From Tissierellia bacterium (lineage in GTDB: Bacteria > Bacillota > Clostridia > Tissierellales > Peptoniphilaceae): a stretch of 50,659 nt of DNA. Location of the stretch: NCBI GenBank assembly GCA_030538075.1, contig JAUNUQ010000016.1, positions 1 to 50,659 of the forward strand. Direction: 5' to 3'. A program made the translations under genes and the position numbers. This document shows positions 8,692 through 19,224 of this stretch, piece by piece (position 1 is the first letter of the stretch; each line of letters begins with the position of its first letter). Under the pieces are notes generated by a model. It ran no database searches. It had not been told where the DNA came from and saw only the letters and a list, made by a program, of their open reading frames with translations.

Positions 8692-11034
8692 TCATTTCTC
8701 CAATACCAATTCTAAAACTTCTTGGATATGCGATACATAGTAGAATTCCATGGTATTTCGGATTTCCTCTGGAATGTCCTCCATATCCCGCTCATTTTCC
8801 TTTGGGAGGATGATATTCTTTATATCGTAGCGATTTGCAGCGAGCACTTTCTCTTTTACTCCACCAATCGGAAGAACTCGACCCCTGAGGGTCATCTCGC
8901 CCGTCATTGCATAACCGGGTTTCACTTCTCTTCCAGACAAGACTGAAATCATGGCCGTTGCCATGGTAATCCCAGCAGAGGGACCATCCTTTGGAATGGC
9001 TCCTTCCGGTATGTGGATATGGATGTCTGTATCCTTATAAAATTCTCGGTTTTGTACTTTGAGCTCCTCTGAATTACTGCGAATATAGGAGAGAGCTGCC
9101 ATAGCAGATTCCTTCATCACATCCCCGAGTTGCCCGGTCAATTGAATTTTTCCGGCTCCAGGCATGGTGTTGGCTTCGATTTGCAAGATCTCTCCGCCCA
9201 CCTCAGTCCAAGCTAAGCCCGTAACTACGCCGATGGTTGAGTCTCGATCCAAGAGGTCGTCGGTGTATTTTATGCGCCCAGCATATTCTTTGAGATTGTT
9301 CAGATCGATCACCACCGGAGAGACCCCCTCCTCGACAATCTTTTTGACGGCCTTTCGAACGACTCGAGCGATCATCCGATCCAATTCACGTACACCAGAT
9401 TCTCGAGTGTAATTGTGAATTAAACTGAATAATACCTCATCCGTCAACTGTACATGCTCCCCTGAGACGCCGTGGTCCTTAATCTGTTTCTCCACCAGAT
9501 AATTCTTCGCGATTTGGAACTTCTCTGGAGAAGTGTAACCACTGATGCGAATGACCTCCATCCGGTCGAGCAGCGCCGGTGGGATCGTGGAAGTGGAGTT
9601 GGCCGTGGTGATGAACATCACCTTGGATAAGTCATAGGGCAGTTCTAGGAAGTGGTCAGTGAACTCATCGTTCTGCGCCGGGTCTAATACCTCGAGCAAT
9701 GCCGAAGCCGGGTCCCCTCGAAAATCTGAGGAGAGCTTATCGATCTCATCCAGTAGAAATACGGGATTCACTGTCTCCGCTTTGATCATCAAGCTGATGA
9801 TACGCCCTGGCATCGCGGCGATATAGGTCTTTCGATGTCCACGGATCTCCGCTTCGTCCCGAACGCCCCCAAGGCGCATGCTGACAAATTTTCTGCCGAT
9901 GGAAGCAGCAATTGATTTCGCAATCGAAGTCTTGCCCACCCCAGGGGGGCCAACTAGGCATAAGATGGGCCCCGTCATCGTCTTTCGCATCTTGAGAACC
10001 GCCAAGAACTCCAATACCCGTTCTTTAACATCCTCAAGGCCATAGTGGTCAGCATCCAGACGAGCACGGCTCTTCTTGATATCCAGGACATCTCGGGTCG
10101 TCCTCTTCCAAGGTAAATCCAATAGATAGTCCAGATAGGTTCTGCTGACATTTACCTCTGGCGATGAGGAAGGTACTTGACTCATCCTCTGAAGCTCTTT
10201 CTCCGCCGCATCACGAACATGCTTTGGAAATTTTGCCTTTTCGATACGATCTGCGTATTCCTCTATGAAGTCATCACTGTAATCCCCTTCACCCAATTCA
10301 TTCTTGATGACATTCAGCTGTTCTTTCAGATAATAATCCCTTTGTACTTTGTCCAGTTGCTTCTTCACTTTATTATTGATGCGCTCTTCGATCTTGAGTA
10401 GCTCGATCTCCTCTCGAAGGATCCCATGCAGTTTTTCCAATCGCAAATAGTAGTCCAGTTCACTCAAGATGATATAATGGTCGGATAATTTGAGCTGAAT
10501 ATAGGATGCCGCAACGTCGGCGAGCCTACCTGGATCCTCGATGTCCACGAGACTCAGTAGTACCTCTTGGGGAAGCTGTGGACTGTAGTTTGTATATTCT
10601 CTAATGTCATCCAACACGAGCCGCATCGCTGCGCGAAGCTCTTCGCTGAGCTGCCCTGGTTGTTCCTGGGCTGGCTCATACTGAATGGCATCGGCTTGGA
10701 TATATCCATCCTCCTCTGTCATCTGGAGGAGCTTTGCTCGTTGGATACCCTCAACTAGTACACGAGAACTGCCATTCGGTAGCTTGAGTGTCTGTTTAAT
10801 CACAGCAATAGTTCCCATGGAGTAGATCTCATCCTCAGTAGGATTTTCAATCTTCATATCCTTTTGCGAACAGAGAAGCACCTTCGAGTCATTGAGCATC
10901 GCCTGTTCCAATGCCTTGACGGATTTCTCCCTGCCCACATCAAAATGTATGACCATATGAGGGAATATCCACAGACCCCTAAGAGCAATCAAGGGCAATT
11001 TAACCGGAACTTCCTTATAGTTTCCTTTTGTCAT
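8692..11034 (-). CDS. lon: ATP-dependent protease Lon
   Basis: The product has 780 residues with the three Lon regions. These are the N-terminal substrate-recognition domain starting [17 protein letters not shown], a AAA+ module with Walker [10 protein letters not shown] and Walker [10 protein letters not shown], and a C-terminal protease with the Ser of DGPSAGIT and the Lys of [10 protein letters not shown] forming the Ser-Lys dyad. It degrades misfolded and regulatory proteins in the cytoplasm. AGGAGGG lies 6 nt before the ATG. A strong hairpin separates it from clpX upstream. Length and motifs are normal. Confidence 0.98.
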   Translation of the reverse strand: MTKGNYKEVPVKLPLIALRGLWIFPHMVIHFDVGREKSVKALEQAMLNDSKVLLCSQKDMKIENPTEDEIYSMGTIAVIKQTLKLPNGSSRVLVEGIQRAKLLQMTEEDGYIQADAIQYEPAQEQPGQLSEELRAAMRLVLDDIREYTNYSPQLPQEVLLSLVDIEDPGRLADVAASYIQLKLSDHYIILSELDYYLRLEKLHGILREEIELLKIEERINNKVKKQLDKVQRDYYLKEQLNVIKNELGEGDYSDDFIEEYADRIEKAKFPKHVRDAAEKELQRMSQVPSSSPEVNVSRTYLDYLLDLPWKRTTRDVLDIKKSRARLDADHYGLEDVKERVLEFLAVLKMRKTMTGPILCLVGPPGVGKTSIAKSIAASIGRKFVSMRLGGVRDEAEIRGHRKTYIAAMPGRIISLMIKAETVNPVFLLDEIDKLSSDFRGDPASALLEVLDPAQNDEFTDHFLELPYDLSKVMFITTANSTSTIPPALLDRMEVIRISGYTSPEKFQIAKNYLVEKQIKDHGVSGEHVQLTDEVLFSLIHNYTRESGVRELDRMIARVVRKAVKKIVEEGVSPVVIDLNNLKEYAGRIKYTDDLLDRDSTIGVVTGLAWTEVGGEILQIEANTMPGAGKIQLTGQLGDVMKESAMAALSYIRSNSEELKVQNREFYKDTDIHIHIPEGAIPKDGPSAGITMATAMISVLSGREVKPGYAMTGEMTLRGRVLPIGGVKEKVLAANRYDIKNIILPKENERDMEDIPEEIRNTMEFYYVSHIQEVLELVLEK

Positions 11035-11065
11035 CGTATCCCTCCTATTTGGATAAATAGAGCAA

Positions 11066-11093
11066 GGCCGTAACCCTCACCTTTGTCACGGCC
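11066..11093 (-). promoter_or_regulatory. intergenic hairpin between clpX and lon
   Basis: A 9-bp stem (11085-11093 with 11066-11074, GGCCGTGAC/GTTACGGCC) fills most of the clpX-lon gap. It lacks a T run, so it is more likely an RNA-processing or mRNA-stability element than a terminator. Confidence 0.45.
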
Positions 11094-11108
11094 CCGATCT
11101 ATTCGTTT

Positions 11109-12350
11109 TTATGAGACCTCGCTATGGCTTTCGCCTTCTATGACGAGGGTGGGTTCTTTGCCATTTAGAACACAGTCCATCGAGACATGGCACTTTTTCA
11201 CATTGTCTACCGATGGCAATCGGTACATGGTATCCATCAAGAGTTCTTCTAAGATGGACCTTAGTCCTCTCGCTCCCGTATTTCGATCAAATGCTTTTTG
11301 AGCGATTGCATGGAGCGCCTCTGGTTCAAAGCTGAGCTCCACACCATCCATGCGAAATAGTTCTTTATACTGTTTGACCAGTGCATTCTTCGGCTCAGTC
11401 AATATCAGCATCAACGAATCCACATCCAATTCCTCTAGGGTGACGATGATGGGGATTCGGCCCACGAACTCCGGGATCATCCCATAATGCAGGATGTCCT
11501 CTGGTCGGATATCCTTTAGCAACTCGGCGTATTTGGCTCCCTTGCGTTGTCGTACATCGGCACCGAAGCCAATGGATGTCGTCTCCCTGCGCTTCTCAAT
11601 GATCTTCTCAATCCCTTCAAAGGCTCCACCCACGATGAATAGAATATTGGTCGTATCCACTTGAATGTATTCCTGATGGGGATGCTTTCTACCACCTTGG
11701 GGTGGAACATTGGCCGTTGTGCCCTCGATGATTTTCAAAAGCGCCTGTTGAACTCCTTCACCACTGACATCTCTCGTAATGGATGGGTTTGAGGACTTCC
11801 TGGTGATCTTATCGATCTCGTCAATATAGATGATTCCCTTTTCCGCACGCTCGATGTCATAATCCGCAGCTTGAACCAGCTTGAGGATGACATTCTCAAC
11901 GTCTTCCCCTACATAGCCCGCTTCGGTTAAGGAAGTGGCGTCCGCAATCGCGAAAGGCACATCCAAAATCTTCGCCAGGGTCTGCGCCAAAAGGGTCTTC
12001 CCGGATCCGGTCGGACCTACGAGCAGCACATTGCTCTTTTGCAACTCCACATCGGTCTGGGGCTTCGAGTGAATCCGTTTATAGTGATTATATACGGCGA
12101 CGGCTAAGGCTTTTTTCCCAGCATCTTGCTGTATCACATACTGATCCAATATATCAGTGATCTCCATCGGCTTCGGGAGTTCTTGGAACCCCTTCGTCGT
12201 CATCTCCACCTCTTCTTCAATGATCTCATTGCAAAGGTGAATGCACTCGTTACAAATAAAGACATTTGATCCAGCGATCAGTCTTTTTACTTCATCTTGG
12301 TGCTTCCCACAGAAAGAACAATACACATCTTTTCCGCTATATTTCGTCAT
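11109..12350 (-). CDS. clpX: ClpX, ATPase subunit of ClpXP
   Basis: The 413-residue protein begins with the ClpX zinc-binding domain (CSFCGK then CNECIHLC). A AAA+ module follows with Walker A GPTGSGKT, the pore loop GYVG and the IGF loop (SIGFGADV) that docks on ClpP. It unfolds tagged substrates and feeds them to ClpP. I put the start at the ATG at 12350, with GGGAG 6 nt upstream. The adjacent GTG three bases earlier is possible but too close to the ribosome-binding site. It is directly downstream of clpP. Confidence 0.97.
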   Translation of the reverse strand: MTKYSGKDVYCSFCGKHQDEVKRLIAGSNVFICNECIHLCNEIIEEEVEMTTKGFQELPKPMEITDILDQYVIQQDAGKKALAVAVYNHYKRIHSKPQTDVELQKSNVLLVGPTGSGKTLLAQTLAKILDVPFAIADATSLTEAGYVGEDVENVILKLVQAADYDIERAEKGIIYIDEIDKITRKSSNPSITRDVSGEGVQQALLKIIEGTTANVPPQGGRKHPHQEYIQVDTTNILFIVGGAFEGIEKIIEKRRETTSIGFGADVRQRKGAKYAELLKDIRPEDILHYGMIPEFVGRIPIIVTLEELDVDSLMLILTEPKNALVKQYKELFRMDGVELSFEPEALHAIAQKAFDRNTGARGLRSILEELLMDTMYRLPSVDNVKKCHVSMDCVLNGKEPTLVIEGESHSEVS

Positions 12351-12363
12351 CACATACTCCCAA

Positions 12364-12948
12364 CTACTTCGACTCTGTGATTACTTCGTCGATCAGTCCG
12401 TACTTTACCGCTTCCTCAGCGGACATGAAAAAGTCTCGATCTGTATCTTTTTCAATTTTTTTCAGAGTCTGCCCTGTTCTCTCTGCCAGGATCTTATTGA
12501 TCAAACCTCGGACCTTGAGGATCTTTTCCGCTTGGATTTTGATATCCTCTGCTTGACCTTGGGCACCGCCCAGAGGTTGGTGAATCATGATATCCGCATT
12601 GGGCAGAGCGTATCTCTTGCCTTTTGCGCCTGCCGCCAACAGGAATGCACCCATACTAGCGGCCTGACCGATGCAGATCGTGCTCACATCAGATTTAATA
12701 TATTGCATTGTATCATAAATCGCCAGACCGGCGCTGACCGATCCTCCTGGCGAGTTGATATACAAGTGGATGTCCTTGTTTGGATCCTCTGACACCAAAA
12801 ACAAGAGCTGGGCCACGACTAAATTGGCCACGTCATCATTAATGGGACCACCTAAAAAGATGATCCTTTCCTTCAACAAACGGGAATAGATATCATAGGA
12901 TCTCTCTCCTCGGTTTGTCTGTTCTACTACAATGGGTACCATCACCAT
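12364..12948 (-). CDS. clpP: ClpP protease subunit
   Basis: The 194-residue serine protease has its catalytic triad at the canonical positions: Ser98 in GQAASMG, His123 in MIHQPLGG and Asp172 in DTDRDF. The [14 protein letters not shown] start is typical. It forms the double heptameric chamber that partners ClpX. AAGGAGGAG precedes the ATG. It sits between tig and clpX, the common clostridial arrangement, and probably shares their transcript. Confidence 0.98.
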   Translation of the reverse strand: MVMVPIVVEQTNRGERSYDIYSRLLKERIIFLGGPINDDVANLVVAQLLFLVSEDPNKDIHLYINSPGGSVSAGLAIYDTMQYIKSDVSTICIGQAASMGAFLLAAGAKGKRYALPNADIMIHQPLGGAQGQAEDIKIQAEKILKVRGLINKILAERTGQTLKKIEKDTDRDFFMSAEEAVKYGLIDEVITESK

Positions 12949-13003
12949 AATAACTCCTCCTTATCCTTCTCGGATGAAAGGGTGTAAGAGGAATGTCTGG
13001 GTC

Positions 13004-14308
13004 TTAATCCTCTTCCACCTCAAATTGCATCACTTCAACGAGTCGGTCCAATGCTTTTCTGCGCTGGATAAAATCCCGAACTCCCTGCGTGTTCTCTTTT
13101 TCTTTAAAGTCTTGCAGGAACTTATCGATGTCCTGCTCATTGTACATCTTGCCGAGTTCGCGAATTTCATCGTCGATCTCCTCTTCCGTCACATCTACTT
13201 CCTCAGCTTTAATAAAGGCATCCAGTATCAGATCTCCCTTGACTCTGTTTTCCGCCTGTCCTCTCAGCTCTTCTCTGGCTTTTTCCTCATTGGACTGAGT
13301 AATGCTATAGTAGGTGTTCATATCGAGTCCCATGCTGGATACTCGTTGGCTAAACTCACGGAGCTCTTGCTCCAGTTGGGTTTCGATCATGGCATTGGGA
13401 ATGGTCAGCGGTGTGTTATCCACTAATGCTTCCATTGCACGATTGATCTTTTCCTGTCTATTCTTGTTTGATGCCTCTTCTTCTAGTTTCCTTCGAATGT
13501 CGGCTTTGTATTCATCTAATGTGTCAAATTCAGAGACATCCTTTACGAATTCATCATCCACATCAGGCAGTTCCTTCTTTTTGATGCTGTTCACCTTTAC
13601 ATTGAACACGGCATCCTTGCCCTTCAGATTTTCATGATAATCCTCTGGGAAAGTCACATTGACTTCGAATTCATCCTCTGGATGATGTCCTGTCATTTGC
13701 TCTTCAAATCCTGGGATGAAGGTGTTCGAACCGAGGATGATGTCATAGCCAGCGGCTTTTCCACCGTCAAAGGGTTCGCCATCAATGAGCCCTTCGAAGT
13801 CGATGTTCAGAGTGTCCCCTTCTTCAGAGGCGCGATCCGTAATGGTGAGAAGCCTCGCATTTTTCTCTCGCTCTTCCTCCACCTTTGCATCGACATCCCC
13901 ATCAGCTACCACTTGCTCCTTCACTTTGACGGTTAGTTCTCTATAGTTGATGAGCTCTGGTTCAGGAGCGAGTTCCACGGTGAATTCTATCGTTAAAGGC
14001 TTGTCAATTCCGATCTCGTCCTTGATATCCACGTCGGGATAATCAACTGGATCCAGCCCCAGCTCTTCTAAGGCAGGTCCGTATTTTTCTTGTAACAAGA
14101 GATTTACTGCGTCCTCATAGAATACACCACTGCCGTAATTCGCTTCTATGATTTTACGCGGTGCCTTTCCCTTTCGAAATCCATGGATCGAGAATTGATG
14201 CCTATTTTTTCGATAGGCGTCTTGTACCGCATTGTTAAATTCTTCTGCTGTTATGTCTACCGTGAATACCGCTTTTCCATTTTCCTTTGATTGCATTTGG
14301 ATGCTCAT
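13004..14308 (-). CDS. tig: trigger factor chaperone
   Basis: The 434-residue protein has the N-terminal ribosome-binding domain with the signature GFRKGKAPRK near residue 45, a central FKBP-type prolyl isomerase domain (for example DTLNIDFEGLIDGEPFDGG) and an extended acidic helical C-terminal domain. It binds L23 at the exit tunnel and shields nascent chains. It is the first gene of the quality-control series and has a promoter at 14345-14374. Length is normal. Confidence 0.97.
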   Translation of the reverse strand: MSIQMQSKENGKAVFTVDITAEEFNNAVQDAYRKNRHQFSIHGFRKGKAPRKIIEANYGSGVFYEDAVNLLLQEKYGPALEELGLDPVDYPDVDIKDEIGIDKPLTIEFTVELAPEPELINYRELTVKVKEQVVADGDVDAKVEEEREKNARLLTITDRASEEGDTLNIDFEGLIDGEPFDGGKAAGYDIILGSNTFIPGFEEQMTGHHPEDEFEVNVTFPEDYHENLKGKDAVFNVKVNSIKKKELPDVDDEFVKDVSEFDTLDEYKADIRRKLEEEASNKNRQEKINRAMEALVDNTPLTIPNAMIETQLEQELREFSQRVSSMGLDMNTYYSITQSNEEKAREELRGQAENRVKGDLILDAFIKAEEVDVTEEEIDDEIRELGKMYNEQDIDKFLQDFKEKENTQGVRDFIQRRKALDRLVEVMQFEVEED

Positions 14309-14344
14309 CCTATTACCCCCTAGTCTTACTTTAAACGTCTAAAC

Positions 14345-14374
14345 ATTATACCATAAGTGCTCAAAAAAGCACAA
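14345..14374 (-). promoter_or_regulatory. promoter of tig-clpP-clpX-lon-engB
   Basis: On the minus strand TTGTGC (14369-14374) and a perfect TATAAT (14345-14350) are separated by 18 nt, upstream of tig. No CIRCE or CtsR-type operator was recognised next to it. Confidence 0.6.
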
Positions 14375-14391
14375 TTTTCAAACAAGTACTG

Positions 14392-15225
14392 TCAATATGA
14401 GATGATTATGCCCCCATCATCCGCATAGATCGTTGTCAAACCACCTGTGTCGACCAAGTGAATCTCCTTGGGAGCAAAGCGCTTTTCGATCTCATCTCGT
14501 ATCTTCTGCGCTGTGGCTAAGCGATTGCAGTGACAGATAACCATGATCCGCTCCTTGAGGAGCTCTTTATCTTCACCGATATATTGGATCAACAGCTCGT
14601 GGGCTTTTTTAAGGCCTCTCGCCTTTTCCTTTAACTTGATCTCACCCTTCTCATCGGCATAGAGCACGGGCTTTATGGAGAGCACACTCGCTAAGAAGCC
14701 AGCTACTTTAGAAAGACGACCATTCTTTCGGAGATTCTCTACGGATTCTAGGACAAAGATGGTACGCATGCCTCGGATCATTTCTTCGACTTTGGTCACG
14801 ATCTCTTCAAAGCCCATATTCTGCTCCAATAGCTCCTTAATCTTTAAATAGACAAGGGTCTCGCCGGAGCCTGCGGATTTCGAATCAAAGACATGAACCA
14901 ATTTGTCCGTCTTTTCTTCTAGCATCTGCTTCGCCAATATCGCATTGCTATAAGTGGCGCTCAGAGCAGAAGAGATGGTCACTACAAAGGACTGATCCGC
15001 TTTTTCATAGCTGGCTAGAAAATCGCCAGGTGACGGCGCCGCCGTCTTCGGAACTCCTTGATAGGCCTTCATTTCTCGAATGAGTTCGCCTTGTTCGATA
15101 CTTCCATCGTCCACGAAGGTCTTCTCACCTAGGGTGATCTTAAACGGGATACTCTGTCTGGAAAATCCCCTCTCCATTTCTGGGGTCAAATCACAGGCTG
15201 AATCTGTGATGATACCAATCTTCAT
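14392..15225 (-). CDS. DegV-family fatty-acid-binding protein
   Basis: This 277-residue protein opens with MKIGIITDSACDL and contains the TISSALSATYSNA and GRLSKVAGFLASVLSIKP segments typical of DegV proteins. Members bind a fatty acid between two domains, and some (FakB) present it to the kinase FakA for phospholipid synthesis. No FakA is nearby, so the exact role is open. AAAGGAGG lies 6 nt before the ATG and overlaps the glmM stop codon, so it is probably the last gene of the capA-cdaA-cdaR-cca-glmM transcript. Confidence 0.92.
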   Translation of the reverse strand: MKIGIITDSACDLTPEMERGFSRQSIPFKITLGEKTFVDDGSIEQGELIREMKAYQGVPKTAAPSPGDFLASYEKADQSFVVTISSALSATYSNAILAKQMLEEKTDKLVHVFDSKSAGSGETLVYLKIKELLEQNMGFEEIVTKVEEMIRGMRTIFVLESVENLRKNGRLSKVAGFLASVLSIKPVLYADEKGEIKLKEKARGLKKAHELLIQYIGEDKELLKERIMVICHCNRLATAQKIRDEIEKRFAPKEIHLVDTGGLTTIYADDGGIIISY

Positions 15226-15237
15226 GACTTTCCTCCT

Positions 15238-16581
15238 TTATCCTAGCTGTTTTTCAATCAGTTGAACCAGATCCTCAGCCTGTTTGGTGATCTGGGCTAA
15301 ATCTGAGCCCTCCACCATCACGCGTACCAAAGGTTCCGTCCCAGAAGGGCGAATCAGCACTCGGCCCTTATCCGCGAAATGTTCTTCAAAGTCTGCCACG
15401 GCTTTTGCGACGACTTCGTCTTCCATATATCGATACTTCTTGTCATTTGCTACTTTTGCATTTCTCAGTACTTGGGGATATGTCTTCATATAGGCGTTGA
15501 GCTCGGACACGGTCTTGTTCTCATCGAGCATCGCCTCGATCAACTTCAGTGCGGATAGAGCTCCATCTCCTGTCGTGTTGTCTTCAATGAAGATAAAATG
15601 CCCCGATTGCTCACCACCTAGGGTATAACCACCTTCTAACATCTTCTCCAAGACGTATCGATCACCGACAGCTGTCTGTAAGACATTCATACCCACCTTT
15701 TTACCGTACTCTACAAGACCCATATTGCACATCACGGTACTGACAATCGTATTATTGGGCAGCTTCCCCTTGTTCATCAAATTGGTGCCACAGGCTGCTA
15801 GATAGTGATCTCCATTCATCACTTCTCCCAATTCGTCCACTGCGATCAAGCGGTCTCCATCACCATCAAAGGCCAGTCCAATATCCGCACCAACCTCTTT
15901 GACCAGCTCTGCTACGAGTTTAGGATCTGTGGAACCGCAGTTGCGGTTGATGTCCATCCCGTCATAATCCGTATTAATGGCATAGACCTCTGCGCCCAGT
16001 TCTTTGAAGAGTTGGGGAGCCACCGTCAATGTAGCGCCATGTCCACAATCCATCGCGATTTTGAGCCCCGTTAGGGATCGATTGATCTTGGTCTTTAGAT
16101 AGTCAATATAGATATGGGTCGCCTCGGGAATCTGTTTGAGTATGCCAATATCTGTCCCGATGGGCATCCAATCGATGCGCTCAGGCTGAAGGACATAGCC
16201 TTCGATTTCATCTTCTTTTTCATCGGGCAGCTTATATCCCGCAGGTCCAAATAACTTGATTCCATTAAACTCTCCCGGGTTGTGAGAGGCCGAAATGACA
16301 ATGCCTGCTGCGACATCATAATGTCTACACAACATGGCAACCCCCGGTGTGGGAATAATCCCCACATCCAGTACATCCATGCCTATGGATAAAATGCCTG
16401 AAGTCAGAGAGGCTTGGAGCATGTCCCCAGAACGGCGTGTATCCCGGCCGATTAAAATAGTGTTCTTGCCATCTTGTTTGAGGCAAAACGCCGCCGCTCT
16501 ACCCACATGATAAGCGAGCTTTGAAGTCAGCTCCCGATTCGCTACGCCGCGTATTCCGTCTGTGCCAAATAGTTTACTCAT
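15238..16581 (-). CDS. glmM: phosphoglucosamine mutase GlmM
   Basis: The 447-residue enzyme converts glucosamine-6-phosphate to glucosamine-1-phosphate for UDP-GlcNAc and cell-wall synthesis. The phospho-serine loop is ISASHNPGEFNG (Ser99 as active site), the metal loop is DGDGDR and the C-terminal phosphate-binding loop is RPSGTEPLVRV. I used the ATG at 16581, which gives the family's MSKLFGTDGIRG start and has GGGGGG just upstream, not the TTG 24 nt earlier. The start overlaps the end of cca by 8 nt. In Firmicutes glmM is usually the third gene of cdaA-cdaR-glmM; here cca lies between. Confidence 0.97.
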   Translation of the reverse strand: MSKLFGTDGIRGVANRELTSKLAYHVGRAAAFCLKQDGKNTILIGRDTRRSGDMLQASLTSGILSIGMDVLDVGIIPTPGVAMLCRHYDVAAGIVISASHNPGEFNGIKLFGPAGYKLPDEKEDEIEGYVLQPERIDWMPIGTDIGILKQIPEATHIYIDYLKTKINRSLTGLKIAMDCGHGATLTVAPQLFKELGAEVYAINTDYDGMDINRNCGSTDPKLVAELVKEVGADIGLAFDGDGDRLIAVDELGEVMNGDHYLAACGTNLMNKGKLPNNTIVSTVMCNMGLVEYGKKVGMNVLQTAVGDRYVLEKMLEGGYTLGGEQSGHFIFIEDNTTGDGALSALKLIEAMLDENKTVSELNAYMKTYPQVLRNAKVANDKKYRYMEDEVVAKAVADFEEHFADKGRVLIRPSGTEPLVRVMVEGSDLAQITKQAEDLVQLIEKQLG

Positions 16582-17986
16582 CTTCCCCCCTGTTGTGATC
16601 GTCAATATTTCCCTGTAATTGCCTATTCTGATACAAGCGTCTCGCCTGCTGAATCAGAATTTGTCTTTCGTTCCGTTTGGCGTCCTCTAAGACATAATCC
16701 GTTAAATCCCGTAGGATTGCGCCTAGGAGGATCCCCTGAGGAATCCCGATGTCCAAAAGGTCATGCCCATCTATGGCTAGAGCCCCTTGATTGACGGGCA
16801 CATTGTCTCTTAAGAAATCCTGGGCTTTCTGACGGCCCCACTCGACATTCGTTCGGAATTCCATATGATTTGTCGCAAGAATATCAGCAGATTGTAAGTC
16901 AAAGAGTTTAAATACGAGTTGATCCATTCGAGCCAATAGCTTTTTAATCGATTTATCCGTATAGATGTTGACACTGTCCATATGTCGCTCGATCAGTCGA
17001 GTCACCTCATCAATCATCCCATTGGAGTATCGGAGCCTCGTCATAATCTGACGAGCAAGCTGCGATGAGACCTTTGGATGTCCATAATAATGCCCTTCAC
17101 CATCCTCTCTCAGAGAGAAAGTGTCCGGCTTTCCAATATCATGAAATAATGCGGCCAATCGAGTTGTCAAATCCCTTGGCGTATATTGAACGACCTGCAA
17201 GATATGCTCAAATAGTTCGAGATCGTGATGGGAACAGCGCTGATCATAGCCTACAGTCGGCGTCAATTCGGGCAGGATCTCATCCAATAGACCAGTCTGC
17301 TGCATCAGTCGCAATCCCTTTGCGGGATACTCGCTCAACAGGAGCTTGGATAGTTCTTGACCAATGCGCTCTTGGCTGACTGCATGAATCTGGTCTGCCT
17401 GTCCGCGAATCCCTGCAATTACTGACTCATCTAGATTGAAATTCAATTGAGCGGCAAAGCGCAATGCTCGAAGCATTCGAAGTCGATCTTCAGAAAAACG
17501 GCGCTCCGCAGATCCCACACATCGAATGATCCCGCTTTGGATGTCTTCCCATCCACCAAACGAATCGATCAATCCCTCTTCCGGCGAATAAGCCAATGCA
17601 TTCATCGTGAAATCCCTGCGCTGTAGGTCTTCATAAATTGTAGCTGCGTAGCGGACTTCATTGGGGTGGCGACCATCCTCGTAGGTCCCATCCTCGCGAT
17701 AAGTGGTAATCTCCAACTGGTTGGCTTCTGCAATTAACACGATGGTTCCAAACTGCTTGCCAACTAGTAAGGTTTTATAGTCTGGAAAAATCGCGATAAT
17801 CTCATCTGGAGTGGCGTCCGTCGCCAAGTCATAGTCCTGGGTCGATCTCCCCATCAAGGCGTCCCGTACAGTACCACCAACTATATATACCGCAAATCCC
17901 CGTTCTTTAAACCGACTCATGACATTTCTCACATAACTCGGTAAAGGGATTTCGGGGATTTTCTTCATATTACAATCTGTCTTCAT
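16574..17986 (-). CDS. cca: CCA-adding tRNA nucleotidyltransferase
   Basis: The 470-residue protein has a class II nucleotidyltransferase head with the GGTVRD motif and the DYDLATDA metal-binding pair, an RNA-binding middle region (RRDFTMNALAY, EDRLRMLRALRFA), and a C-terminal HD domain (LAALFHDIGKP). It adds or repairs the CCA end of tRNAs; the HD domain may give phosphatase or phosphodiesterase activity. The ATG overlaps the cdaR stop codon as TAATG with no good ribosome-binding site, which suggests coupled translation. An ATG six codons later is the alternative. Its place inside the cdaA-cdaR-glmM group is unusual. Confidence 0.95.
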   Translation of the reverse strand: MKTDCNMKKIPEIPLPSYVRNVMSRFKERGFAVYIVGGTVRDALMGRSTQDYDLATDATPDEIIAIFPDYKTLLVGKQFGTIVLIAEANQLEITTYREDGTYEDGRHPNEVRYAATIYEDLQRRDFTMNALAYSPEEGLIDSFGGWEDIQSGIIRCVGSAERRFSEDRLRMLRALRFAAQLNFNLDESVIAGIRGQADQIHAVSQERIGQELSKLLLSEYPAKGLRLMQQTGLLDEILPELTPTVGYDQRCSHHDLELFEHILQVVQYTPRDLTTRLAALFHDIGKPDTFSLREDGEGHYYGHPKVSSQLARQIMTRLRYSNGMIDEVTRLIERHMDSVNIYTDKSIKKLLARMDQLVFKLFDLQSADILATNHMEFRTNVEWGRQKAQDFLRDNVPVNQGALAIDGHDLLDIGIPQGILLGAILRDLTDYVLEDAKRNERQILIQQARRLYQNRQLQGNIDDHNRGEDE

Positions 17987-19224
17987 TATTGTGGCCCATT
18001 GGTCGCACCTGGTCCAGACTCTGTGATGCGTACTTTGATCATCTCTGGATTGAGTTCATTAACGGTAATCCCAGTGATCGCCTCCATCTGAACTTTTACA
18101 TCATGTTCACCCGTCTCTAGGCCGGTCAAGTCCGCATAGAGGGTGAGGACGGTATCGCTGACTGGATTGATTACACTCTCCAGCCCACTCAAATTGAGAT
18201 CGATGATCTGACTATTATTGATCACTGCTCCTCGAAAACCTTGGCTCACCTTGCGTAATTCCACCCGAGACGCTGTCAATTCGTAGACCTTGGTCGTCAT
18301 TTTATCCAACCGAAATCCCACTTTGACTTTCGTTTCTGAATTCGCCAGTGAAATTCCCTCCGGCAGGTTTAGGATGACATCATATTCTCCATCGCTGACT
18401 ACCTTTGTCAGATCAAAGGGCTGGGTTTCCAACCGATTTAATTTGCTCACTAGATCCTTGGTTCCAATGACCTCGACCTCACTGATATTTAGCTCTCGGT
18501 TGATCTCTAAAACGCCATCCGACAGACTATTGGTCGTCACCAGTTCAATGGGCAGGCTGCGTATCGTCGCCACCTTAAAGGAGGCATTGACGAAGGCCTG
18601 AGAAGAATCCAAACCAGTTACCACATTGCCTCCCGTATCTACGATCTGTACGGGAATATTGCGCGTGGTATTCGCAGTGATCTCGCTCGCAGGCACGATA
18701 CACTCCGCCTTGTCGATGGATTCAACCAAGGAGCTGGGTCCCTTTACTACGATGGTCTCGGGAATGATCGCGGTGTTTTGGATGATGACATCATCCGCTG
18801 GCTCACCTAAGAGCACGATTTCCACAGGGATCTCCAGGTCCAAGACCTTTTCTATTTTTATTGGAGCCGAGGTCATCGAACGTTCTACAATGGCAAGGCC
18901 GTCGGGTACTGTATAGCGTATCGGAAGATTTTGCGAATTCTCAGAATAGCCATATAAGTCTACCTCGGCTCTTACATCCGAGGAGTTGACATTGATGAAA
19001 CTATTCGTTGAACCCCGTAGCTTGACGGAGACAGATAGGTCCTTTTCACCGAGGATGGTCAGATCATTCTCCGTCAGATTGCTCATATTCTTATAGCTGA
19101 CGGGCACATTGTGAAATTCTTTTTCTACCGTTGGATTCTCCGTTCCGATGACATAATACCAGAGCGATATGGCTATTAGCAGGGAAAAGATCTTCTGTTT
19201 AAGGTCTTTCGGTATCTTTCGCAT
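17986..19224 (-). CDS. cdaR: CdaR, YbbR-domain regulator of CdaA
   Basis: The 412-residue protein has a short cytoplasmic start, one membrane helix (IFSLLIAISLWYYVIG) and four YbbR repeats outside the membrane, ending in a Gly/Pro-rich tail. CdaR binds the membrane diadenylate cyclase CdaA and tunes its activity. I placed the start at the ATG at 19224, which has GGAGGGG 5 nt upstream and gives MRKIPKDLKQKIFS. An upstream in-frame start would add 53 residues that overlap cdaA deeply. It overlaps the end of cdaA by 26 nt and the start of cca by 1 nt. Confidence 0.93.
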   Translation of the reverse strand: MRKIPKDLKQKIFSLLIAISLWYYVIGTENPTVEKEFHNVPVSYKNMSNLTENDLTILGEKDLSVSVKLRGSTNSFINVNSSDVRAEVDLYGYSENSQNLPIRYTVPDGLAIVERSMTSAPIKIEKVLDLEIPVEIVLLGEPADDVIIQNTAIIPETIVVKGPSSLVESIDKAECIVPASEITANTTRNIPVQIVDTGGNVVTGLDSSQAFVNASFKVATIRSLPIELVTTNSLSDGVLEINRELNISEVEVIGTKDLVSKLNRLETQPFDLTKVVSDGEYDVILNLPEGISLANSETKVKVGFRLDKMTTKVYELTASRVELRKVSQGFRGAVINNSQIIDLNLSGLESVINPVSDTVLTLYADLTGLETGEHDVKVQMEAITGITVNELNPEMIKVRITESGPGATNGPQ